64,000 nucleotides of DNA from Gammaproteobacteria bacterium (GTDB taxonomy: Bacteria; Pseudomonadota; Gammaproteobacteria; SZUA-140): the NCBI GenBank assembly GCA_016716465.1, contig JADJWH010000006.1:124001-188000 (forward strand), given 5' to 3'. How positions within the stretch are numbered: the stretch's first letter is position 1; every line of letters starts with the position of its first letter. Of the stretch, positions 1 through 7,270 are shown in pieces. Position numbers and translations under genes: made by a program. Below the pieces are notes generated by a model. That model was not told the DNA's origin. It was given only the letters and a program-made list of their open reading frames with translations, and searched no databases.

Positions 1-1118
<1,118 letters not shown>

Positions 1119-1238
1119 TGGGGTGTGCTCCTGAAGTTTGCGCTCAGTTTACCCCACCCACCGGCGCGGACAAATCGGCGCCGCACCGGGGTCGGGGCGT
1201 GGAAACAACGAATTGGGGGAAACGGGTCGGTGGCTGCC

Positions 1239-1340
1239 TTACGGCAGCAGCAGTCGCAGGGACAGCAGGGAAGCACGGGCAAACGGGACACCGGCGCGCA
1301 CGGCGGAGGCCGCGCGGGGGGAGATCGAACCGGATGTCAT
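1239..1340 (-). CDS. leuA leader peptide (33 aa, Leu-rich), putative attenuator
   Basis: A 33-codon frame opens at ATG 1340 and ends in TAA at 1239, 121 bases before leuA on the same strand. Its last residues read ASLLSLRLLLP: six leucine codons (all CTG) in the final nine positions directly before the stop. That is the design of amino-acid leader peptides such as E. coli LeuL. Between the stop and leuA lies a GC-rich segment with an inverted repeat GGCGC/GCGCC (about 1173-1192), but I see no run of T after it, so the terminator half of the attenuator is not proven. No strong ribosome site precedes the ATG. Function is inferred from position and codon content. Confidence 0.6.
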   Translation of the reverse strand: MTSGSISPRAASAVRAGVPFARASLLSLRLLLP

Positions 1341-1401
1341 TACATTACCCATGGGCTCAACTATAGTCGAAGTCTTTGAGGATGCCAAGCCGGGGGTAGA
1401 T

Positions 1402-1447
1402 CCCCGGATTCCACTGCGTTCCATCCGGGCTACATTATCCGGGCTAC
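1402..1447 (-). repeat. REP-like element, GTAGCCCGGATG family
   Basis: The plus strand reads CCCCGGATTCCACTGCGTT then CCATCCGGGCTAC, followed at once by a second partial TCCGGGCTAC. It belongs to the imperfect palindromic family found again at 7143-7221, 17373-17403, 33814-33889, 34864-34895 and 54364-54446. Confidence 0.75.
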
Positions 1448-1479
1448 AGGTATGCCATCGGCCGGAAGGCGCGCGGGCT

Positions 1480-2286
1480 TTACCGCGAGGAGTGATGGTC
1501 GTCCTTGGCGGGTTCCTCGCCCGGCTCCCGCGGGGGCTGGGACGGCGCGGGCAGTGGCGGCGGGCGCCGGTAACGCAATACCAGCCAGGCCACCGGACCG
1601 GACAGCGCGTAGACCAGCGCGATACTGAACAGTACCACCGGCGGATCGATGGAGATGAAGACGAAGACCAGCACCATAACCAGCATCGCGACGAAGGGGA
1701 TCTTGCCGCGCAGATCGAGGTCCTTGAAGCTCTTGAAGCGGACGTTGCTGACCATCAGCAGGCCGGTCAGCACGGTGAGCGGAAAGGTCAGCAGCGGGAT
1801 GTCCTCGCCGGGCATTCCGTAGTCCGCGCCCACCCAGACCAGGCCGGCGATCAGGGCCGCGGCGGACGGCGACGGCAGCCCGATGAAATAGCGCTTGTCG
1901 ACGACGCCGACCTGGATGTTGAAACGGGCCAGGCGCAGCGCGGCGGCGGCGGCGTAGATGAAGGCGGCCGTCCAGCCGAGCTTGCCCAGGCTGGCGAGCG
2001 ACCATTCGTACATCACCAGCGCGGGCGCGAGGCCGAAGGCGATCATGTCCGAGAGGCTGTCGTACTGGGCGCCGAAGTCGCTCTGGGTGTTGGTCAGGCG
2101 GGCGATGCGGCCGTCCATGCCGTCGAGGATCATCGCGATGAAGATCGCGATGGCGGCGGTATCGAAGTTTCCGCGCGAGGCGGCGACGATGGCGTAAAAA
2201 CCGGCGAACAGCGCCGCCGTGGTAAACAGGTTCGGCAGCAGGTAGATGCCGCGATGGCGCCGGGTTTCCGTGGTCTCGTCGTGCAT
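1480..2286 (-). CDS. pssA: CDP-diacylglycerol-serine O-phosphatidyltransferase
   Basis: Makes phosphatidylserine, precursor of phosphatidylethanolamine, from CDP-diacylglycerol and serine in the inner membrane. The 268-residue protein carries the complete CDP-alcohol phosphotransferase motif D58-G59-x2-A62-R63-x8-G72-x3-D76-x3-D80 and about seven or eight hydrophobic segments, so it is the integral-membrane type rather than the E. coli phospholipase-D type. The C-terminus is proline-rich and charged. It lies between ilvC and leuA on the same strand, a linkage common in Pseudomonas-like and betaproteobacterial genomes. A hairpin and a promoter-like pair of boxes separate it from ilvC, so it may be transcribed on its own. 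Confidence 0.93.
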   Translation of the reverse strand: MHDETTETRRHRGIYLLPNLFTTAALFAGFYAIVAASRGNFDTAAIAIFIAMILDGMDGRIARLTNTQSDFGAQYDSLSDMIAFGLAPALVMYEWSLASLGKLGWTAAFIYAAAAALRLARFNIQVGVVDKRYFIGLPSPSAAALIAGLVWVGADYGMPGEDIPLLTFPLTVLTGLLMVSNVRFKSFKDLDLRGKIPFVAMLVMVLVFVFISIDPPVVLFSIALVYALSGPVAWLVLRYRRPPPLPAPSQPPREPGEEPAKDDHHSSR

Positions 2287-2312
2287 GCCGCTAACCGGGG
2301 GAAGTGAGGGCT

Positions 2313-2340
2313 ATTATAAGGAAACGGGGTTGCCCTTCAA
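2313..2340 (-). promoter_or_regulatory. possible sigma-70 promoter for pssA
   Basis: On the minus strand TTGAAG (2340-2335), a 16-base spacer and TATAAT (2318-2313) lie about 27 bases before the pssA ATG. The -35 box sits inside the ilvC terminator hairpin. Sequence match only. Confidence 0.4.
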
Positions 2341-2354
2341 GCAAGGGCAACCCC
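2326..2354 (-). terminator. strong hairpin after ilvC
   Basis: A perfect 12-bp stem, GGGGTTGCCCTT / AAGGGCAACCCC, closes a 5-base loop 29 bases after the ilvC stop. On the minus strand it is followed by GTTTCCTT, a weak T-rich tail. It reads as a factor-independent terminator or a 3'-end protecting hairpin. Confidence 0.65.
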
Positions 2355-2382
2355 GCGGGCTCGACGCGCCGAAGGAGAGGGC

Positions 2383-3399
2383 TCAGTTCCGTTCCCGGTC
2401 GACGATCTTGTTGGCCTTGATCCAGGGCATCATGTCGCGCAGGCGCGCGCCCACTTCCTCGATCGGGTGCTCGCGGCCGATGCGGCGCTTGGCCTTCAGC
2501 GTCGCGGCGCCGCCCTGGTTTTCCAGGATGAACTCGCGCGCGAACTCGCCGGTCTGGATCTCCTTCAGGATGCGCCGCATCTCGGCGCGCGTCTCGTCGG
2601 TGATGATGCGCGGGCCGCGCGTCAGGTCGCCGTACTCGGCGGTGTTGGAGATCGAGTAGCGCATGTTGGCGATGCCGCCCTCGTACATCAGGTCGACGAT
2701 CAGCTTCAGCTCGTGCAGGCACTCGAAGTAGGCCATCTCGGGGGCGTAGCCCGCCTCGACCAGGGTCTCGAAGCCGGCCTGCACCAGCGCGGTGGCGCCG
2801 CCGCACAGCACGGCCTGCTCGCCGAACAGGTCGGTCTCGGTCTCCTCGCGGAAATTCGTCTCGATGACGCCGGCGCGGCCGCCGCCGTTGGCGCTGGCGT
2901 AGGACAGCGCGATGTCCTTGGCGCGGCCGCTCGCGTTCTGGTACACCGCGATCAGGCTCGGCACGCCGCCGCCCTGGGTATAGGTGGAACGCACCAGGTG
3001 GCCGGGACCCTTGGGCGCGATCATGATCACGTCGAGGTCGGCGCGCGGCTCGATCTGGCCGAAGTGGATGTTGAAGCCGTGCGCGAAGGCGAGCGCCGCG
3101 CCCTGCTTGATGTTCGGCACGATCTCGTCGCGGTACAGGCGCGCCTGGTGCTCGTCCGGCACCAGGATCATGATCACGTCGGCCCAGGCAACGGCATCCT
3201 TCACCGGCTTCACGTCGAGGCCGGCCTTCTTCGCCTTCACGGCCGAGGCCGAATCGGTCCGCAGGCCGACGACGACGGACACGCCGGAATCCTTCAGGTT
3301 GTTGGCGTGGGCGTGGCCCTGCGATCCGTAGCCGATGATGGCGACCTTGAGCTTGCGGATGATGGAAAGGTCGGCGTCTTTGTCGTAGTAGATTTTCAT
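2383..3399 (-). CDS. ilvC: ketol-acid reductoisomerase (class I)
   Basis: Converts acetolactate or acetohydroxybutyrate to the dihydroxy acids in valine, leucine and isoleucine synthesis, using NADPH and Mg2+. I place the start at ATG 3399 (MKIYYDKDAD), giving 338 residues, the usual class I length; the upstream in-frame extension is not IlvC-like. The Rossmann motif G23-Y-G-S-Q-G28 is visible, followed by the knotted C-terminal domain with DLFGEQAVLCGG and FECLHELKLIVD. It follows ilvH by 88 bases and ends before a strong hairpin, so it is probably the last gene of the ilvIHC operon. Confidence 0.96.
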   Translation of the reverse strand: MKIYYDKDADLSIIRKLKVAIIGYGSQGHAHANNLKDSGVSVVVGLRTDSASAVKAKKAGLDVKPVKDAVAWADVIMILVPDEHQARLYRDEIVPNIKQGAALAFAHGFNIHFGQIEPRADLDVIMIAPKGPGHLVRSTYTQGGGVPSLIAVYQNASGRAKDIALSYASANGGGRAGVIETNFREETETDLFGEQAVLCGGATALVQAGFETLVEAGYAPEMAYFECLHELKLIVDLMYEGGIANMRYSISNTAEYGDLTRGPRIITDETRAEMRRILKEIQTGEFAREFILENQGGAATLKAKRRIGREHPIEEVGARLRDMMPWIKANKIVDRERN

Positions 3400-3487
3400 G
3401 GGTGGTTTCCCTGCTTTTCGTTGGCTTGCGTTCAGTTCCACTGGCCGGCCCGGCACCGGGCCGGGGGCCTGCGTGTCGTGCGGGCGA

Positions 3488-3979
3488 CTACAGTCCGAGG
3501 CTCTTCTCCCCGCATGCGATACCGGTTACGCCCGACCGGACGGTCTCGACGATCGGCACGCCATCCATCGCGGTGATGAAGGCGTCCAGCTTTTGGCTGG
3601 TGCTGGTCAGCTCGATGGTGTAGGTCTTGTCGGTGACGTCGATGACGCGGCCGCCGTAACTCTCGGTCAGGCGCAGCACCTCGTCGCGGTCGTGGCCCGC
3701 CGCGCGCACCTTCAGCAGCAGCAGTTCGCGCTCGATGTACGCGCCCTCGGTCAGGTCGAGCAGCTTGATGACGTCGATCAGCTTGTTCAGCTGCTTGGTG
3801 ATCTGCTCGATGACCTCGGCCGAGCCGCTGGTGACGATGGTCATGCGCGACATCGAGGGATCCTCGGTCGGCGCCACCGTCAGCGATTCGATATTGTAGC
3901 CGCGCGCCGAGAACAGGCCCGCCACGCGCGACAGTGCGCCCGACTCGTTTTCGAGCAGGATGGAAATGATGCGCCTCAC
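3488..3979 (-). CDS. ilvH: acetolactate synthase small (regulatory) subunit
   Basis: Regulatory subunit of acetohydroxyacid synthase; binds valine and stimulates the catalytic subunit. The start is GTG 3979, which overlaps the ilvI stop in a GTGA junction (translational coupling), and gives 163 residues, the same length as E. coli IlvH. The N-terminal ACT domain begins RRIISILLENESGALSRVAG and is followed by NIESLTVAPTEDPSMSRMT, both diagnostic. The second, C-terminal domain contains ERELLLLKV. A longer in-frame reading into ilvI is an overlap artefact. Confidence 0.95.
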   Translation of the reverse strand: MRRIISILLENESGALSRVAGLFSARGYNIESLTVAPTEDPSMSRMTIVTSGSAEVIEQITKQLNKLIDVIKLLDLTEGAYIERELLLLKVRAAGHDRDEVLRLTESYGGRVIDVTDKTYTIELTSTSQKLDAFITAMDGVPIVETVRSGVTGIACGEKSLGL

Positions 3980-5691
3980 AGGTCCTCCGAACCGAGCAGC
4001 ATCTCGGTCAGCCCCTTGCCGGCCTTCACCATCGGCCATACGTTCTCGGTCTGGTCGGTGATGACGTCGAGGAACACCAGCCGGTCCTTGAGCTTGAAGG
4101 CCTCGCGCAGCGCGCCCTCGACGTCGCCCGGCTTGTCGATGCGCATGCCGACGTGGCCGTAGGCCTCGGCCAGCTGCATGAAATCCGGCAGCGCATCCAT
4201 GTACGACTCCGAATAGCGGCTCGAATAGTCGATCTGCTGCCACTGCCGCACCATGCCGAGGTAGCGGTTGTTGAGATTCACGATCTTGATCGGCAGCCGG
4301 TACTGGCGGCAGGTCGACAGCTCCTGGATGCACATCTGGATGCTGCCCTCGCCCGTCACGCAGGCCACGTCGGCGCCGGGATTGGCGAGCTGCACGCCCA
4401 TCGCCGCCGGCAGGCCGAAGCCCATCGTGCCGAGGCCGCCGGAGTTGATCCAGCGCCGCGGCTTGTCGAACTTGTAGTACTGGGCGGCCCACATCTGGTG
4501 CTGCCCCACGTCCGAGGTGATGAAGGCATCGCCGCCCGTCACCTTCCACAGCGCCTCGATCACGGCCTGCGGCTTGATGCTCTGGCTCGAACGGTCGTAC
4601 TTGAGGCAGTTGCGCCCGCGCCACTCATCGATCTGTTTCCACCAGTCCTTGAGGGCCGCCGCGTCCGGCGCCTCGCGGCCCGCGCGCAGCTGCTCGCCCA
4701 GATCGGCCAGCACCTCGCGCACGTCACCGACGATCGGGATGTCCACCTTCACGCGCTTGGCGATCGACGACGGATCGATGTCGATATGGATGATGGTGCG
4801 CGGCTGCTGGAAGAAGTGCTTGGGGTTGCCGATCACGCGGTCGTCGAAGCGGGCGCCCACCGCCAGCAGCACGTCGCAGTGCTGCATCGCCATGTTGGCC
4901 TCGTAGGTGCCGTGCATGCCCAGCATGCCGACGAACTGCGGGTCGGTGCCCGGATAGCCGCCCAGGCCCATCAGGGTATTGGTGCAGGGAAAGCCGAGGG
5001 CGCGCACCAGCGCGGTGAGCTGCTCGGAGGCGTTGCCGAGCACCACGCCGCCGCCGGCATACACCATCGGGCGCCTGGCCTTGAGCAGGGTCTGCAGCGC
5101 CCTCTTGATCTGGCCGACATGCCCCTTGACCACCGGGTTGTAGGAGCGGATGGTCACCGACTTCGGGTAGTCGAACACCGCCTTGTGCGACGGCGCGGTG
5201 ATGTCCTTGGGGATGTCCACCACCACCGGCCCCGGCCGCCCGCTGGCGGCGAGGTAGAAGGCCTTCTTGATGGTGACGGCGATATCCTTCACGTCCTTGA
5301 CCAGGAAGTTGTGCTTCACGCAGGGTCGGGTGATGCCCACGGTGTCGCATTCCTGGAAGGCGTCCTCGCCGATGGCGTAGGTCGGCACCTGGCCTGAGAT
5401 GACCACGAGCGGGATGGAATCCATATACGCGGTGGCGATGCCGGTCACGGCGTTGGTGACACCCGGACCCGAGGTGACCAGCGCCACGCCGGTCTTCCGG
5501 GTCGAACGCGAATAGCCGTCGGCGGCATGCACCGCGCCCTGCTCGTGGCGGACCAGGACGTGCTTGACCTTGTCCTGCTTGAACAGCTCGTCGTAAAGGT
5601 GCAGCACCGCCCCGCCGGGGTAGCCGAACAGATATTCGACGCCCTCTTCCTGCAGGCAACGCACCACGATCTCCGCACCCGTGAGTTCCAC
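3976..5691 (-). CDS. ilvI: acetolactate synthase large (catalytic) subunit
   Basis: Thiamine-diphosphate enzyme that condenses two pyruvates, or pyruvate and 2-oxobutyrate, at the head of branched-chain amino acid synthesis. The catalytic-glutamate region RHEQGAVHAADGY, the FAD-domain core and the ThDP/Mg motif TGEGS...NNRYLG are all present. Two starts are possible: ATG 5778 (600 aa, no visible ribosome site) or GTG 5691 (571 aa), which has GAGAAGG eight bases upstream and matches the usual family length; I prefer the latter. First gene of ilvIHC. I see no branched-chain leader peptide upstream, unlike leuA. Confidence 0.94.
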   Translation of the reverse strand: MELTGAEIVVRCLQEEGVEYLFGYPGGAVLHLYDELFKQDKVKHVLVRHEQGAVHAADGYSRSTRKTGVALVTSGPGVTNAVTGIATAYMDSIPLVVISGQVPTYAIGEDAFQECDTVGITRPCVKHNFLVKDVKDIAVTIKKAFYLAASGRPGPVVVDIPKDITAPSHKAVFDYPKSVTIRSYNPVVKGHVGQIKRALQTLLKARRPMVYAGGGVVLGNASEQLTALVRALGFPCTNTLMGLGGYPGTDPQFVGMLGMHGTYEANMAMQHCDVLLAVGARFDDRVIGNPKHFFQQPRTIIHIDIDPSSIAKRVKVDIPIVGDVREVLADLGEQLRAGREAPDAAALKDWWKQIDEWRGRNCLKYDRSSQSIKPQAVIEALWKVTGGDAFITSDVGQHQMWAAQYYKFDKPRRWINSGGLGTMGFGLPAAMGVQLANPGADVACVTGEGSIQMCIQELSTCRQYRLPIKIVNLNNRYLGMVRQWQQIDYSSRYSESYMDALPDFMQLAEAYGHVGMRIDKPGDVEGALREAFKLKDRLVFLDVITDQTENVWPMVKAGKGLTEMLLGSEDL

Positions 5692-5925
5692 GCTCTCGAC
5701 CTTCTCGTTCGTATTGTCTGTGTGCTGTATCCCGGACCCGGCCGCGAAGCGGACGGGCGTCCTCGGAAAATTATCCATTGTAATGAGATCGCCCGCTGAA
5801 AGATAGGGAAGCGCCTTGAATCGCGTAGGGATTCGGCGAAATCCCGGGCGCGCGACGGGGTATTCCCCGGCGCCGCCGACGCGCTAGACTGCCCCTTCAT
5901 CCCGCGGACCCGAGGAGAAAACGCA

Positions 5926-6270
5926 ATGCCCTATCTCAGGATACAGACCAACGTCCGACCGGAGCCCGCCGCGACGCCCGGCCTGCTCGCCGCGCTGTCG
6001 AAGGAAACGGCGGCCGCCCTCGGCAAGGGGGAACGCTATGTGATGGTGGCGCTGGAGGCCGGGACCCCCATGCTGTTCGCCGGCACCGATGCCCCGCTCG
6101 CCTACCTGGAACTGAAGAGCATCGGGCTGCCGGCGCGAACCGGGGAACTGTCCCGCACGCTGTGCCGGGCGGTCGGGGAATGCCTCGGCATCGCGCCGGA
6201 GCGGATCTACATCGAATTCGCGGACGCCCCCGCCCACCTGTGGGGCTGGAACGGGGACACCTTCGGCTGA
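5926..6270 (+). CDS. MIF-family tautomerase
   Basis: A 114-residue protein of the macrophage migration inhibitory factor family, almost exactly the length of human MIF. It begins MPYLRIQTNV, so the family's N-terminal catalytic proline follows the initiator Met. A lysine (Lys34) sits where MIF has its active-site lysine, and the C-terminus WGWNGDTFG mirrors MIF's GWNNSTFA. Such trimers tautomerise keto-enol compounds; the physiological substrate in bacteria is usually unknown. It is a single gene, divergent from ilvI and convergent with the next gene, eight bases apart. Family assignment is firm, biological role open. Confidence 0.85.
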   Translation: MPYLRIQTNVRPEPAATPGLLAALSKETAAALGKGERYVMVALEAGTPMLFAGTDAPLAYLELKSIGLPARTGELSRTLCRAVGECLGIAPERIYIEFADAPAHLWGWNGDTFG

Positions 6271-6277
6271 GGCGGAA

Positions 6278-7003
6278 TTACGGGAACTGGCGCGCGAGGA
6301 ACTGCTCGGTCGCGGTCCAGGCGTCCGCCACCGCCTGCGGCGGCAACGCGTCCGCCGGCGGGCCGGCCAGGGTTCGCGGGGTCAGGATATCGAGCACCGG
6401 GATGGCCTGCTTGCCGGCGCGATCGCCCGCGGTGACCGTCTCGCTGTCGTAATAGGTGACCATGGCCCCGAACACGCCGGGGTGGCGGGCCAGCAGCGGA
6501 ATGCCCGCGCCGACACCCTTGCCCCAGCCCATCAGGACGATGCGATCCTGCGCGCGGCGCAGGTACGCCACGGCCCCGTCGAGGTCGGCATCGATCCACA
6601 CCGGATCGATGGAGCGCCAGACCTCGGCGGCCATCCGCGCGTCGCTGGCATGGCGGCCGTCATAGAGATCGACGGCCAGCACGCGGTAGCCGAGCCCGGC
6701 GACGCGATCGGCCCAGGCCTTGACCTCGGGACTCAGGCCCCAGCGATCCGGCACGATCAGCACGCCGACCCGGGCGTCATCCGGCCCGGCCTGATAGGCA
6801 TCGAAGCGCGTCCTGAACGCGGTGGGCAGGGTAACCATGTGCCCCTCGATCGCGCTCACATGCTCCGGCCCGCCCGGGACAGGCTGGACCGGCGGCTCGA
6901 CCACTTCCTTGAGACGGGACGCGGGCAGCGGGGCAACCTCGCCGTCGGCGTATGCCGGCGCACCCGCCAGACAGGCGATCAGGACCCAGAACCCACGCGA
7001 CAT
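6278..7003 (-). CDS. exported dienelactone-hydrolase-like protein lacking the nucleophile
   Basis: A 241-residue alpha/beta-hydrolase of the dienelactone hydrolase (DLH) family with an N-terminal signal peptide (about residues 1-20, ending APAYA). The start is ATG 7003, preceded by a strong GGAGGAG ribosome site. The fold is recognisable from VLIVPDRWGL and YRVLAVDLYDGR. The nucleophile elbow, normally G-x-C/S-x-G, reads G159-W-G-K-G163, so the Cys/Ser position is Gly161. Asp205 (PVLD) may be the family's aspartate, but no histidine follows residue 174. It is therefore probably not a classical hydrolase; a binding role or another chemistry is possible. Confidence 0.75.
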   Translation of the reverse strand: MSRGFWVLIACLAGAPAYADGEVAPLPASRLKEVVEPPVQPVPGGPEHVSAIEGHMVTLPTAFRTRFDAYQAGPDDARVGVLIVPDRWGLSPEVKAWADRVAGLGYRVLAVDLYDGRHASDARMAAEVWRSIDPVWIDADLDGAVAYLRRAQDRIVLMGWGKGVGAGIPLLARHPGVFGAMVTYYDSETVTAGDRAGKQAIPVLDILTPRTLAGPPADALPPQAVADAWTATEQFLARQFP

Positions 7004-7083
7004 CGACTCTCCTCCCGTATCCCTCAGGTACACGTGGCGCCTAGTGTAGCGTAGGCCGGTCGTTGGCGTCTAAACCGCGAAAA

Positions 7084-7270
7084 CACAGGACTGAGGACTA
7101 AGTTAAAACACTTAAACACTTGCGGTGTGGACGGGCCTCAATGTAGCCCGGATGGAGAGGCATGACACCGGCATTCGGGGAGACCGAATCCCCGGATTCC
7201 GTTGCGCTCCATCCGGGCTACGATGTGATCTTTCACTTAGTCCTCAGTCCTCAGTCCTTAGTCCTGTCTT
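7084..7270. repeat. nested inverted-repeat block (GGACTGAGGACTAAG outside, REP-like inside)
   Basis: The outer arms are ACAGGACTGAGGACTAAG (7085-7102) and its inverted, expanded copy CTTAGTCCTCAGTCC... (7236-7265), where the unit is repeated. Inside lies an inverted pair of REP-like elements (7143-7221): GTAGCCCGGATGGAG at the left and CTCCATCCGGGCTAC at the right. The block fills the gap between the DLH-like gene and the 3' end of ybbP, and reaches the ybbP stop codon. Confidence 0.75.

Larger units (their letters stand above)
1119..1479. other. leuA-pssA intergenic region
   Basis: This 361-base gap holds the leucine-rich leader peptide (1239-1340, minus) and a REP-like element (1402-1447). 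A TATAGT box on the minus strand (about 1360-1365) could be the -10 of the leuA leader transcript; no convincing -35 was found. Nothing else is recognisable. Confidence 0.5.

Noticed and set aside
5779..5925. Possible leader peptide ahead of ilvI
   Set aside because: No run of Leu, Ile or Val codons in any short frame on the minus strand, in contrast to leuA.
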